DNA of 43,314 bases from Saprospiraceae bacterium (GCA_016787545.1 JAEUUS010000072.1:1-43314); one strand, 5' to 3'. Positions 32,691 to 42,360 are shown, numbered from the stretch's first letter. A program made the numbers and translations. The notes: generated from the letters alone by a model not told the origin.

Positions 32691-34229
32691 ATGAAGATTA
32701 TTCTTATTCTCGGTCTCTATATTGGTTTGTGTGTTGGGTTACGCGCTCAGCCCACCATCCAATGGCAACGTGCATTTGGTGGCAGCGACAGTGATGATGC
32801 ATATAGTGTTCAACAAACACTGGATGGTGGATATATTGTTTCAGGGAGTACAGTTTCTATAGACGGAGATGTTTTTGGCAACCATGGAGGTAGTGAATAT
32901 TGGGTATTAAAACTCAATGAGGATGGCCAACTCAGTTGGAAAAAAACATATGGAAGCTCAAATAATGAGGGTTGTTACAAGAGTATTCAAACCTCTGATG
33001 GTGGCTTTGTTTTAGCAGGTTTTACGAACTCCAACAGTGGCCAGGTTTCTGGAAATCACGGTGATCTTGATGCATGGATTGTAAAAATCAACGCAACAGG
33101 AGGAATACAATGGCAAAAATGTTTTGGAGGCACGTTATGGGAAGAGGCTTGGTCAATTACTGAGACCAATGATGGAGGCTTTGTATTTGCCGGACGAACC
33201 AGTTCTACAGATGGCGATGTAACTGGATTTCATGGGGCGTTGGATTTTTGGGTAGTGAAAATATCCAATGATGGGGAAATCCAATGGCAAAAGGCACTTG
33301 GTGGTTCGGATATTGACTTGGGGTATGTCGTTAAACAAACATCGGATGCAGGATATATTATTATTGGAGAATCTTTATCGAATGATGGTGACGCCCATGG
33401 AGCAAATGGTAATGGAGATTATTGGGTGGTGAAGTTAAATCCGAGTGGACAAATCGTCTGGACGCATTTGCTGGGCGGTCCAAGCCTTGATAGAGCAAAT
33501 GACGTCTGGGAGACCGAGGATGGATCATTTGTCGTATTCGGCCATATTACAAATGACGGAGGTGATGTTAGCACTCATTATGGTGGATATGATTGGTGGC
33601 TGATAAAAATTGATGCCACTGGAGATTTGGTTTGGGAAAAAACATACGGCGGAAGTAAAGATGACTTTTCACGTTCCATTTTTCAAACCTCTGATGGTGG
33701 TTTTGTCATGGCTGGCTCAACCAATTCAAAGGACGGTGATGTACAGGATAATGATGGAGGGGTAGATTTTTTGCTTATCAGAATTGATTCTTCTGGGAAT
33801 ATTTTGTGGCAGAAAACATTGGGTGGTACGATGGGTGAGCGCGCCTACAGTATCTCAGGGACTGCGGATGGGGGCTATGTTACTGCCGGCTTTGCCTGGT
33901 CAAACAATGGTGATGTATCAGGTGTACATGGGGTAAGTGATTACTGGATTGTCAAACTCGCCCCCGAAACCGCCACCACCCAAACGCCCGCCGCCATTCC
34001 ACTCAACCTGTACCCCAATCCTGCCACTCAATGGATTACCCTGAATCTGCCCATTATTGAGCAAAATATGCAGGTAAATATCACGGATGAACAGGGTAAA
34101 TTACTCCTTACTCGCACCATCCGTACAGATGAAAAGCTGGATATTGCCGTACTGCCAAGGGGTGTCTACTGGGTGTCAGCAGTATCAAAATCTGGCCAGG
34201 TGTATGCAGGGAAGTTTGTGAAGGGCTGA
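32691..34229 (+). CDS. T9SS-secreted propeller-like repeat protein, copy 2
   Basis: The 512-residue paralogue has signal peptide MKIILILGLYIGLCVGLRAQ, seven WQ/WK-type repeats (first PTIQWQRAFGGSDSDDAY) and the same type IX C-terminal domain. The repeat region clearly differs from copy 1 at DNA level. From base 33951 on, including the 3' flank and terminator, it is nearly identical to copies 1 and 3. This contrast suggests gene conversion or a shared exchangeable end. The ATG lies about 24 nt after the copy-1 terminator, so each copy seems to be a single-gene unit. Confidence 0.85.
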   Translation: MKIILILGLYIGLCVGLRAQPTIQWQRAFGGSDSDDAYSVQQTLDGGYIVSGSTVSIDGDVFGNHGGSEYWVLKLNEDGQLSWKKTYGSSNNEGCYKSIQTSDGGFVLAGFTNSNSGQVSGNHGDLDAWIVKINATGGIQWQKCFGGTLWEEAWSITETNDGGFVFAGRTSSTDGDVTGFHGALDFWVVKISNDGEIQWQKALGGSDIDLGYVVKQTSDAGYIIIGESLSNDGDAHGANGNGDYWVVKLNPSGQIVWTHLLGGPSLDRANDVWETEDGSFVVFGHITNDGGDVSTHYGGYDWWLIKIDATGDLVWEKTYGGSKDDFSRSIFQTSDGGFVMAGSTNSKDGDVQDNDGGVDFLLIRIDSSGNILWQKTLGGTMGERAYSISGTADGGYVTAGFAWSNNGDVSGVHGVSDYWIVKLAPETATTQTPAAIPLNLYPNPATQWITLNLPIIEQNMQVNITDEQGKLLLTRTIRTDEKLDIAVLPRGVYWVSAVSKSGQVYAGKFVKG

Positions 34230-34256
34230 TGGCATTGGATTGATAATCAGGCTACT

Positions 34257-34289
34257 AGACCTCCTAGGTTTTTAAAACCTACGAGGTCT
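34257..34289 (+). terminator. Palindromic terminator after copy 2
   Basis: Same palindrome as after copy 1, with one arm changed (CTCCTAG against CTACGAG), so the stem is slightly imperfect. Confidence 0.65.
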
Positions 34290-34307
34290 GGGGCAAAGAA
34301 AAAACGC

Positions 34308-35846
34308 ATGAAGTACCTACTTAATATTGGATTACTATCTGTCTCCATTTTAGGAATCAACGCTCAACCTACCATCCAATGGCAACGCTGTTTTGGTGGC
34401 AGTGATGCGGATGTTGCTTTTTCCATCAATCAAACCAATGACAGCAGTTTTATTTTAGCTGGGGAGGCTCTTTCGGTAAATGGAAACGTTACCAATAATA
34501 AAGGGGTAACGGATTTTTGGGCCGTAAAAGTGGATAAAAATGGCAACTTGTTATGGCAAAAAGCCTATGGGGGAACTGACCACGATCGTTGCTATGGTTC
34601 TGATGTAACCACAGATGGTGGAATAATTATGGTTGGACCGACTTGGTCTAACAATATTAATGTTAGTGGGCATCATGGCGATATTGATGGCTGGGTTATC
34701 AAATTGGATCAAAACGGCATTTTGCAGTGGCAAAAGTGCTTGGGAGGGTCGAGCTGGGATGAATTGTGGTCCGTTCAACAAACAGCAGATGGAGGATATA
34801 TCGCTGTAGGAAGAGCTGGCTCAAATGATGGCGATGTAACAGGTTGGCAAGGAGCTTTAGATTTTTGGGTGGTTAAATTGTCGCCTACTGGAGATATACA
34901 ATGGCAGAAAGCTTTAGGTGGCTCCTTGGTAGACATTGGTTATGCTATAAAGCAAACGCCAGATGGAGGCTACATAGTAGCTGGAGAATCCAGCTCTATG
35001 GATGGAGATTGTATAGGATTGCACGGAGGTGCAGATATCTGGGTAGTTAAGCTTTCAGAAGCAGGTGAATTTGAATGGCAAAAAATGCTGGGTGGTACCA
35101 GTTATGAAACTGCTTATGACATCATTACAACTTTAGATGGTGGATATGCAGTAATGGGGCAGATCACATACAATGATGGTGATGTGAGCGGTTTCTATGG
35201 AAAGTTTGATTATTGGGTGGCAAAATTGGATGCGAATGGTACACTGGAATGGGAGCATACCTATGGCGGAAGTGAGGCTGATTATTCTCAAGCTATTATT
35301 CAAACAGAGGATGGACAATACATTTTGGTTGGTGCAACACAATCATCGGATGGAGATGCCATTGGAAACGATGGAGGGCGTGATTTTTGGGTTGTCCGCA
35401 TAGATAGTATAGGTGACATAGTATGGCAAATAGCATTTGGCGGTACACAAGATGAAACAGCTTTTTCCGCCGTTCAGGCATATGACGGCGGTCTGGCTAT
35501 AGCCGGGTGGGCTCGTTCCAACAACGGCGATGTTTCAGGCAACCACGGATCCACAGATTACTGGATTGTCAAACTCGCTCCCGAAACCTCCACCACCCAA
35601 ACGCCCACCGCCATTCCACTCAACCTGTACCCTAACCCTGCCACTACCTGGATTACCCTGAATTTGCCCATTATTGAGCAAAATATGCAGGTTAATATCA
35701 CGGATGAGCAGGGTAAATTACTCCTTTCCCGCACCATCCGTACAGATGAAAAGCTGGATATTGCCTTACTGCCAAAGGGTGTCTACTGGGTTTCAGCAGT
35801 ATCAAAATCTGGCCAGGTGTATGCAGGGAAGTTTGTAAAGGGCTGA
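34308..35846 (+). CDS. T9SS-secreted propeller-like repeat protein, copy 3
   Basis: This 512-residue paralogue has signal peptide MKYLLNIGLLSVSILGINAQ, seven repeats (first PTIQWQRCFGGSDADVAF) and the same type IX sorting domain. The repeat part diverges from copies 1 and 2, while the 3' end from about 35568 through the terminator matches them almost base for base. Period between copies is 1616-1617 nt. The tandem set could give surface variation on a common export tail. A DUF1611 gene follows 97 nt downstream beyond the terminator. Confidence 0.85.
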   Translation: MKYLLNIGLLSVSILGINAQPTIQWQRCFGGSDADVAFSINQTNDSSFILAGEALSVNGNVTNNKGVTDFWAVKVDKNGNLLWQKAYGGTDHDRCYGSDVTTDGGIIMVGPTWSNNINVSGHHGDIDGWVIKLDQNGILQWQKCLGGSSWDELWSVQQTADGGYIAVGRAGSNDGDVTGWQGALDFWVVKLSPTGDIQWQKALGGSLVDIGYAIKQTPDGGYIVAGESSSMDGDCIGLHGGADIWVVKLSEAGEFEWQKMLGGTSYETAYDIITTLDGGYAVMGQITYNDGDVSGFYGKFDYWVAKLDANGTLEWEHTYGGSEADYSQAIIQTEDGQYILVGATQSSDGDAIGNDGGRDFWVVRIDSIGDIVWQIAFGGTQDETAFSAVQAYDGGLAIAGWARSNNGDVSGNHGSTDYWIVKLAPETSTTQTPTAIPLNLYPNPATTWITLNLPIIEQNMQVNITDEQGKLLLSRTIRTDEKLDIALLPKGVYWVSAVSKSGQVYAGKFVKG

Positions 35847-35873
35847 TGGCATTGGATTGATAATCAGGCAACT

Positions 35874-35906
35874 AGACCTCGTAGGTTTCAAAAACCTACG
35901 AGGTCT
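35874..35906 (+). terminator. Palindromic terminator after copy 3
   Basis: Arms AGACCTCGTAGGTTT and AAACCTACGAGGTCT flank a short A/C loop; this is the best paired of the three copies. Confidence 0.75.
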
Positions 35907-35942
35907 GGAACGCCCATCGTATTTTCGCCCAAAAACATACCC

Positions 35943-36992
35943 ATGCAACGCGCTATCATCTTAACCAACGGATTATATAGCACCAGCGATGCCAAAACCG
36001 CCCACGGACTGGTGCGCGGCACCAGTCGCTACCTCATCCAGGGGGTTATTGATCCGCCTCTGGTCGGACAAGATGCCGGGGCGGTGCTGGACGGCAAACT
36101 CCGGAATATCCCCATCTTCCAATCGCTGGATGATGCACTGAAGACCATTCCCGAACTGGATTGCCTGATCATTGGCGTGGCCACGGTTGGCGGAATATTG
36201 CCACCGGATATGTTTGCCATCATCCAAAACGCCATCACACGCGGACTCTCCATCGTGAACGGACTGCATGATTACCTGAGCTCGCACCCTGATCTGGTGG
36301 CCCTGGCGGAACAGCATGGCGTCCAGCTGACAGACATCCGCAAACCCAAAGCGCGCAAGGATCTGCACTTCTGGACCGGCGCTATTCTCGAGGTCAAAGC
36401 GCCCATTATCGCAGTAATGGGCATGGATTGTGCCATGGGCAAACGCACCACCGCACGCATGATCCTGGAAGCCTGCGCCGAAGCAGGCTTGTGCAGCGCC
36501 ATGATTTACACCGGACAAACCGGGTGGCTGCAAGGCGGAAAATACGGGTTCATTCTGGATTCTACCCTCAACGATTTTGTGTCAGGCGAACTCGAACATG
36601 CCATCGTTTCCTGCTGGAAAGAAACCACACCCGATCTGATTTTGCTCGAAGGACAATCATCCCTGCGCAATCCCAGCGGTCCCTGCGGACTGGAATTGCT
36701 GATCTCCGGACAAGCCAAAAACGTGGTGCTGGTACACGCGCCCAAGCGCAGGTATTTCGATATGGAACCACACTGGGGCGAGATTCCGCCCGTTGAGTCG
36801 GAGATTGACATTATGGCGAAATTTGGTTCAAGGGTGATCGCACTGGCCTTAAATACAGAAGACTGCTCTGATGCAGAAGCGCTTGATTATCAGCAATATT
36901 ATGCCAAAAAGCTGGGCATTCCGGTGCTGTTGCCTATTCAACAAGGCGTTGGCGCCTTGCTGCCTGTTTTACAAAACCTGATTAAACAATAG
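35943..36992 (+). CDS. DUF1611 / DgcN-like protein (D-glutamate N-acetyltransferase family)
   Basis: The 349-residue product matches DUF1611 (PF07755). It has an N-terminal Rossmann-like domain (residues 1-135). It then has a P-loop-type domain with MGMDCAMGKRTTA at about 159-171, TGQTGWLQGGKYG at ~190-202 and LLEGQSSLRNPSG at ~239-251. One member, DgcN, was reported as a D-glutamate N-acetyltransferase acting with the racemase DgcA. The next gene is an enolase-superfamily epimerase, which fits such a pair. Others in the family have no assigned reaction. Only 4 nt separate its stop from the next gene's GTG, so they are one operon. The upstream region has a weak -7-like TATTTTCG about 20 nt before the ATG. 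Confidence 0.85.
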   Translation: MQRAIILTNGLYSTSDAKTAHGLVRGTSRYLIQGVIDPPLVGQDAGAVLDGKLRNIPIFQSLDDALKTIPELDCLIIGVATVGGILPPDMFAIIQNAITRGLSIVNGLHDYLSSHPDLVALAEQHGVQLTDIRKPKARKDLHFWTGAILEVKAPIIAVMGMDCAMGKRTTARMILEACAEAGLCSAMIYTGQTGWLQGGKYGFILDSTLNDFVSGELEHAIVSCWKETTPDLILLEGQSSLRNPSGPCGLELLISGQAKNVVLVHAPKRRYFDMEPHWGEIPPVESEIDIMAKFGSRVIALALNTEDCSDAEALDYQQYYAKKLGIPVLLPIQQGVGALLPVLQNLIKQ

Positions 36993-36996
36993 CGCC

Positions 36997-38076
36997 GTGA
37001 AAATCAGATCCATCGAGGCCTCGCTGAAGTACCTGCCCCTCACCAAACCCTACACCATTGCCCGGCATACCGTTTCCGCCGTGGAAAACATCTTCCTCAA
37101 AATTACCCTCGAAAATGGCATCGTCGGCCTGGGAGCAGCCTGTCCGGCTGAGGAGGTAGTAGGGGAGACCTACGCGCAAACGTTTCAGCACTGCAGCTCT
37201 GAACTTGCCCAAACATTTATTGGGCGGGATATCCGGCATTTCCGACAATTGATAGACGAGTGGAACCAACTTTTCCCGAATCTTCCCGGCACGCAGGCGG
37301 CTTTTGATATCGCCTTGCACGATGCTTTCGGGCAATTCCTGGGTGTTCCGGTGGTGGCTTTTTTAGGACAAAAACACCAGACATTGCCTACTTCTGTTAC
37401 CATTGGTATTATGCCGGTAGCCGAAACCCTCTATGAGGCAGAGCAATATAAGCAATTGGGATTCAAGGTGTTAAAAGTAAAAACCGGTATAGATCCGGAA
37501 GAGGACATTGTCAGAATCCTGCAATTGCGCGAACGGTACGGCCGGCATTTTACCATTCGTGTGGATGCCAATCAGGGTTATACCATGACTGATTTGCAGC
37601 GTTTTCTGAAGGCCACTGAAAAGGCCGATATTGAATTGGTGGAACAACCCTTACCGGTGGGCATGGAATCTGAACTGCTCCAACTCGATGCCGGTACGCG
37701 CAAAATACTTGCCGCAGACGAATGTTTGAAATCGCCGGCATTTGCCCTTAAACTGGCGCAGGAACCCCAGCCATTTGGTATTTTTAACATCAAATTGATG
37801 AAATGCGGCGGCATTGCCCAGGCGCTCGAAATAGCAGGTATTGCCAAAAACGCTGGTATTGAGCTCTTCTGGGGCTGCAATGACGAGAGTATTATCAGCA
37901 TTACGGCTGCCCTCCACGCCGCTTATGCCTGTCCAAATACCCGATACATTGATCTGGACGGGAGTTTTGATCTGGCCGAAGATGTTGTTACAGGTGGCTT
38001 TCAACTGCGGGATGGATGCCTGGAACTGACCGCAAAGCCGGGATTAGGTCTTAACCCAATAAATGATGCACTATGA
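36997..38076 (+). CDS. Enolase-superfamily dipeptide epimerase / DgcA-like racemase
   Basis: The 359-residue protein has a capping domain (1-~125) and an enolase-type barrel. Active-site residues are visible: Lys160-x-Lys162 (KVLKVKTG), metal ligands Asp190 (RVDANQG), Glu216 (LVEQP) and Asp241 (AADE), and Lys266 (IKLMKCGG). The D-x-D motif at 319-321 (YIDLDG) binds the dipeptide amino group in L-Ala-D/L-Glu epimerases. So the reaction may be epimerisation of L-Ala-D-Glu from cell wall, or of N-acetyl-Glu as in DgcA; the D-x-D favours the dipeptide. It starts with GTG at 36997, 4 nt after the previous stop. Its stop overlaps the next ATG (ATGA), so all three genes are coupled. Confidence 0.9.
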   Translation: MKIRSIEASLKYLPLTKPYTIARHTVSAVENIFLKITLENGIVGLGAACPAEEVVGETYAQTFQHCSSELAQTFIGRDIRHFRQLIDEWNQLFPNLPGTQAAFDIALHDAFGQFLGVPVVAFLGQKHQTLPTSVTIGIMPVAETLYEAEQYKQLGFKVLKVKTGIDPEEDIVRILQLRERYGRHFTIRVDANQGYTMTDLQRFLKATEKADIELVEQPLPVGMESELLQLDAGTRKILAADECLKSPAFALKLAQEPQPFGIFNIKLMKCGGIAQALEIAGIAKNAGIELFWGCNDESIISITAALHAAYACPNTRYIDLDGSFDLAEDVVTGGFQLRDGCLELTAKPGLGLNPINDAL

Positions 38077-40595
38077 GGATTATGCTGTTGTTGCTGCTAT
38101 GCCTTTTAACCCAGGTTTCCTTGAGCGGCCAGGGAACATTTATCCCCAAACACCTGGATTCTGTGCTGCAATATCTGCACAACATCCATCATTTCAATGG
38201 AACGGTGTTATATGCTGAAAACGGCAAAATTCAATATAAAAAGGCCCTTGGGGTGGAGGATTTCCGCACCGGGAAACCCTTAAATACACATTCGGCGTTT
38301 AACCTGGCATCGGTGTCCAAACAGTTTTTTGCCATGGGCATTCTGATCCTGACAGAGCAACGAAAATTGCACCTGGATGATCCTATTCAACAATATTTGC
38401 CCGAGCTGCCTTACCCGGACATTACCATTCAACACTTGTTGCAACATACTTCCGGGTTGCCTGAATATTTTGATCTGTTCACCCTGTACAAAGAAGCCCT
38501 GGACACGCTTACCAACGAAGGTCTTATCCAATTATATGCCGACACAAAGCCTACACTTGAGTTCGCTCCCGGTGAGCGGTGGGCGTATTGCAATACCAAT
38601 TATGTACTGATCAGCGCCATCATTGAACGGGTTTCAGGCATGAATGCTGCGACTTTTATGGATAAAAACATTATAAAGCCTCTTGGGTTAAAGGATACCT
38701 ACATTTACCACCTGCGTATGCCGGAAGTGCCTGAAAATCATGTGGTTGGATACAAGGAGGAAAATGGCGGATCCTGGCTGCACGACCTGATCAATGTAGA
38801 CGGCGTAACCGGCGATGGCAACATGTATTCTTCTGTGGAAGATTTATGGACCTGGGAGCAGTCATGGTATACCGAAAAGCTGGTCAAAAAATCAACCCTC
38901 GAACTGGCGCTCAAACCATGTATCCTGAAAGACGGGAAAACGGCTCCTTACGGTTTTGGCTGGGGCATCGTAAAACCCGGAGAAATGTACCAGCACACCG
39001 GCGGCTGGAACGGTTTTGCCAACATCATTTGTCGCGACGTAAAAAACAAACGTTGTCTGGTTGTACTGAACAGCAATGGCAGTGGTATGTATATCCCGCT
39101 GGTGCAGGCCATTTTTGAGCATAAACCTTACAAACTTCCCCTTACTACCCTCATTACCAATGTTCAGGTGATAGATGGAACAGGCATTCCGGCCAGGGCT
39201 GCCTCGGTCCGGATTTTGGATGAAACCATAGAAGCGGTGGGGGCGCTGAACCCATATCCCGGCGAAATCGTAGTAGATGGTCAGGGCAAGGTGCTGGCTC
39301 CGGGATTTATTGATACGCACAGCCATTTGGCTGGATCCACGGAAGATTACCCTGAGGCGCTTGCTGCCTTGAATCAAGGTGTTACCACCATAGTTTCCGG
39401 ACAGGATGGTTACGGCAGTTGGATAGACAGTATTCAAGTGCAATTGGCCCGAAAACCCATTGCAATCAACATAGCTACTTATACCGGCCAAACAGCGCTT
39501 CGCGAAATGGTTATGGGTGGTTCTGATCAACTGGAAAGGTCGGCCACGCAGCAGGAAATTGATCAAATGAAGGTGATTTTGCGCCAGGAAATGAAAAAAG
39601 GCTCCCTCGGCTTGTCAACCGGCCTGGAATATGCCGGTGCTTATTTTTCTACGCATGACGAAGTCATCCAATTGGCTAAAGTCACAGCTGAAGAAAAAGG
39701 TCGGTACATCAGTCATTTGCGGAGCGAGGATATTGCACTCAAGGAGGCCATCAGCGAGATCATCGAGATTGGCCGGCAGGCAAAATTACCGGTTCAGATT
39801 TCTCATTTTAAGATTGCATTGAAAGACGATTGGGGAACGGCGCCCCAATTACTGGCCTGGCTGGAGTCTGCCCGTACCGAAGGCATTGATATTACGGCCG
39901 ATTGTTATCCCTACGTGTTCTGGAACAGCACTTTGAAAGTGTTGTTTCCCAAAACCGACTACAACAACCCGGTAAGTGCCCAGTATGCAGTGGATCACAC
40001 CTTTGATCCGGCGCAATCCATAGTGCCCAGGTTTGCAGCTAATCCGGCCTATGCGGGCAAAACCATTTCAGAGATTGCAGCTATGCGCCAGGAAACGCCG
40101 GCCCAAACCCTCATGGGACTGATTGCGGAAGCAGATGCGTATGAAGCTGCCCATCCGGATGCCACGGGTATTGAAGCCATACTTGGTAAATCCATGCTGG
40201 AAGAGGACGTTGCCAATATTTTGGCCTGGGCGCATACCAATATCTGCTCAGACGGGGCCAATGGCGGTCATCCTAGGGGTTATGGTTCGTTTACGCGCGT
40301 GTTGGGTATGTATGTGCGCGAACAGAAAATTATGAGCCTGGAAACAGCCATCCAAAAAATGACCAGTCTGGCCGCGGCACACGTGGGTATAGCTAACAGG
40401 GGCATTTTAGCGCCTGGCTATGCGGCAGATTTGGTGCTGTTTGATCCCGCAACGGTGAAAGATAATGCCAGCGTACAAAATCCCAGGGCGCTGTCTGACG
40501 GCATCCTGAAAGTTTGGGTAAATGGCCATTGTGTGTATGAGGATCAAAAAGCGACCAAATGGTATCCGGGCAAGTTTGTTGGCCGGAAAGAGTAG
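38073..40595 (+). CDS. Exported serine hydrolase (class C beta-lactamase-like) fused to D-aminoacylase
   Basis: Signal peptide (1-20, ending LSGQ). Residues 25-350 are a serine beta-lactamase/DD-peptidase domain: S80-V-S-K83, Y172-C-N174 and H308-T-G310 stand for SxxK, YxN and KTG. Residues ~357-840 are an amidohydrolase-type N-acyl-D-amino-acid deacylase: H416-x-H418 (APGFIDTHSHL), then ISHLRSED and QISHFKIAL and the late Asp-containing CSDGANGGHPRG. The 840 residues equal the sum of both families. Such a fusion could cleave D-amino acid peptides and remove acyl groups from D-residues outside the cytoplasm. It overlaps the epimerase gene by four bases, tying it to D-Glu or murein-peptide use. 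Substrates are not determined. Confidence 0.9.
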   Translation: MRIMLLLLLCLLTQVSLSGQGTFIPKHLDSVLQYLHNIHHFNGTVLYAENGKIQYKKALGVEDFRTGKPLNTHSAFNLASVSKQFFAMGILILTEQRKLHLDDPIQQYLPELPYPDITIQHLLQHTSGLPEYFDLFTLYKEALDTLTNEGLIQLYADTKPTLEFAPGERWAYCNTNYVLISAIIERVSGMNAATFMDKNIIKPLGLKDTYIYHLRMPEVPENHVVGYKEENGGSWLHDLINVDGVTGDGNMYSSVEDLWTWEQSWYTEKLVKKSTLELALKPCILKDGKTAPYGFGWGIVKPGEMYQHTGGWNGFANIICRDVKNKRCLVVLNSNGSGMYIPLVQAIFEHKPYKLPLTTLITNVQVIDGTGIPARAASVRILDETIEAVGALNPYPGEIVVDGQGKVLAPGFIDTHSHLAGSTEDYPEALAALNQGVTTIVSGQDGYGSWIDSIQVQLARKPIAINIATYTGQTALREMVMGGSDQLERSATQQEIDQMKVILRQEMKKGSLGLSTGLEYAGAYFSTHDEVIQLAKVTAEEKGRYISHLRSEDIALKEAISEIIEIGRQAKLPVQISHFKIALKDDWGTAPQLLAWLESARTEGIDITADCYPYVFWNSTLKVLFPKTDYNNPVSAQYAVDHTFDPAQSIVPRFAANPAYAGKTISEIAAMRQETPAQTLMGLIAEADAYEAAHPDATGIEAILGKSMLEEDVANILAWAHTNICSDGANGGHPRGYGSFTRVLGMYVREQKIMSLETAIQKMTSLAAAHVGIANRGILAPGYAADLVLFDPATVKDNASVQNPRALSDGILKVWVNGHCVYEDQKATKWYPGKFVGRKE

Positions 40596-40722
40596 GGGAT
40601 AGCTACAAACACCCTGCTGAATTCAACCATTACAGGCTAAATGGCGTGCTTCATCCTTTTTCAATAATCAATCTTTCAGCATTGCCCACCTTAGCTTACA
40701 TTGTTCAATCAATTAAGCTATC

Positions 40723-41844
40723 ATGACAAAATCCATCCTCCTGATGGCATGCCTTACGGGTTTTGCCCTCTTCCCATCATTTGCTGACGCACAGGCGTTA
40801 CGCATCCCCCAAACCACCAATTTTACCTGCAATGCCGGTCGAAATATTGGTGTTACCGACATCCAAATCCACTGGAATGCCCCCGGCGTGAAGGGCCGTG
40901 AAGGTAAAATCTGGGGCACAGATGTGGCCTGGTATGGGTTTCAGGTACTCGGCTTTGGATCCAATGTGGAATCTCCCTGGCGTGCGGGTGCAGATGAAAG
41001 TACCACCATTTCTTTTTCCACGGATGTAACAATTAACGGAGCCAAACTTCCGGCAGGTAAATACGGCTTTTTTATAGCCTTATATCCGGATTCCAGTGTG
41101 TTGATTTTCAACAAAAACGTAGATGGCTGGGGAAGCTATTTCTATCGGAGTGAACTGGATGTACTGCGTGTCAGCACCCGACAACTGAAAAACCAGCCTG
41201 CTCTGCAAGAGCGACTCACCTTTAATTTTTACAACCAAACCGACTCCTCAGTGGAAATTGCACTGGAATGGGAACGATGGAAAATTCCTTTTACAGTCGG
41301 TATTGACACCAAATCAACCACCCTGGAATACATCAAAGCACAAATGAGTGGCGCGTTGGGGTTTGATCCGCCGAGTCTGGAGGCCGCTGCGCAGTGGTGT
41401 CTCAATCAAAATATCCATTTCGATGGAGCACTGCAGTGGATAAATACGGCTACAGACCCACAGTTTGTGCCGAAACCATCCTTTAAAGCACTTTCCATCA
41501 AAGCCGGAATTCTGGAGGCACAGGGCAATACCACGGAGGCTGCCGCTATCATGGACAAAGCCATGGAAAATGGAACAGTTTTGGAACTGCACGGCTATGG
41601 CCGACAACTGCTTGGGCGGAAAAAAGTGAAAGAAGCGATGGCTGTTTTTGAAAAAAACCATCAAAAACATCAGGGCGCCTGGCCCACCAACGCCGGGCTC
41701 ATGCGCGGGTACAGCGCCATGGGCGACCTGAAATTGGCCCTCAAATACGCAAAGTTAGCGCTGGAACAGGCGCCGGATGCTACCAATAAAGACTTCCTGA
41801 AAAGAATGGTTGAACGCCTGGAGCAGGGGAAACCACTTGATTAA
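40723..41844 (+). CDS. DUF2911 protein with C-terminal TPR-like repeats
   Basis: A signal peptide (MTKSILLMACLTGFALFPSFADAQ) precedes a DUF2911 domain at about 30-195. It has IGVTDIQIHWNAPGVKGREGKIWG, PWRAGADESTTISFSTDV, AKLPAGKYGFFIA and GSYFYRSELDVLRV. This is a common exported beta-rich domain in Bacteroidota with no known activity. Residues 230-373 are helical TPR-like repeats ending LKLALKYAKLALEQAPDA. Length is typical for DUF2911-TPR fusions. The ATG at 40723 starts the signal peptide. It probably has its own promoter, since the upstream gene ends 127 nt earlier. A strong bidirectional hairpin follows. Confidence 0.88.
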   Translation: MTKSILLMACLTGFALFPSFADAQALRIPQTTNFTCNAGRNIGVTDIQIHWNAPGVKGREGKIWGTDVAWYGFQVLGFGSNVESPWRAGADESTTISFSTDVTINGAKLPAGKYGFFIALYPDSSVLIFNKNVDGWGSYFYRSELDVLRVSTRQLKNQPALQERLTFNFYNQTDSSVEIALEWERWKIPFTVGIDTKSTTLEYIKAQMSGALGFDPPSLEAAAQWCLNQNIHFDGALQWINTATDPQFVPKPSFKALSIKAGILEAQGNTTEAAAIMDKAMENGTVLELHGYGRQLLGRKKVKEAMAVFEKNHQKHQGAWPTNAGLMRGYSAMGDLKLALKYAKLALEQAPDATNKDFLKRMVERLEQGKPLD

Positions 41845-41865
41845 ATTCTGTAGTTTCAAAGTGCC

Positions 41866-41907
41866 CAACAGCCTTCATTCCTCCGGGAGTGAAGGCTGTT
41901 GATTTTT
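41866..41907. terminator. Bidirectional terminator between convergent genes
   Basis: A 12-bp perfect stem (CAACAGCCTTCA with TGAAGGCTGTTG) flanks a 12-nt loop, followed by ATTTTTG. It lies 21 nt after the DUF2911 stop and overlaps the last codons of the DUF559 gene, so it can serve both. Confidence 0.8.
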
Positions 41908-42288
41908 GATGGTTTCCAGTATGCAATTCAGAACTGTTGCTAAGTCAGCTATGATCTGATTGTTGGTAAATCTGAGAACGGTTATGCCTACTTCCTGCAA
42001 AACAGCGGTTCTTTGAGCATCATATGCAGCTTGTTCTGGAGTAAAATGGTATCCGCCATCCACTTCCACAGCTATTTTGGCCACATGGCAGTAAAAATCC
42101 AGTATATACCGACAAGCAGGATGCTGGCGCCGGAATTTATATCCACCCAACTGTTTGCCTTTTAAGGCATTCCAGAGTTTGTCCTCTGCCTCCGTTGGTT
42201 TCAGGCGGTTTTGGAAAGCATATTGAAATGATTTTGCCGGGGCATGATGAAACATTTGGGGCTTCTTTGAAGCATCATCGTTTGTCAT
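41875..42288 (-). CDS. DUF559 (Vsr-like PD-(D/E)xK) nuclease-fold protein
   Basis: The 137-residue product has the DUF559 core. RLKPTEAEDKLWNALK is at about 28-43, GYKFRRQHP at 49-57, and the catalytic strand pair YILDFYC (Asp64) and KIAVEVDGGYH (Glu75, Asp77). It resembles very-short-patch-repair (Vsr) endonucleases but lacks the Vsr mismatch-reading parts. Family members are widespread small nuclease-like proteins with no established role. An upstream ATG at 42348 would add 20 residues unlike the family; I used the ATG at 42288. Its 3' end contributes one arm of the shared terminator. Confidence 0.85.
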   Translation of the reverse strand: MTNDDASKKPQMFHHAPAKSFQYAFQNRLKPTEAEDKLWNALKGKQLGGYKFRRQHPACRYILDFYCHVAKIAVEVDGGYHFTPEQAAYDAQRTAVLQEVGITVLRFTNNQIIADLATVLNCILETIKNQQPSLPEE

Positions 42289-42360
42289 ATGGTTTAATTT
42301 GAGGGTGAAACAATACCCTAAAATACGCTCCTTATTTAACAAAAACAAACGCTCACCTAT

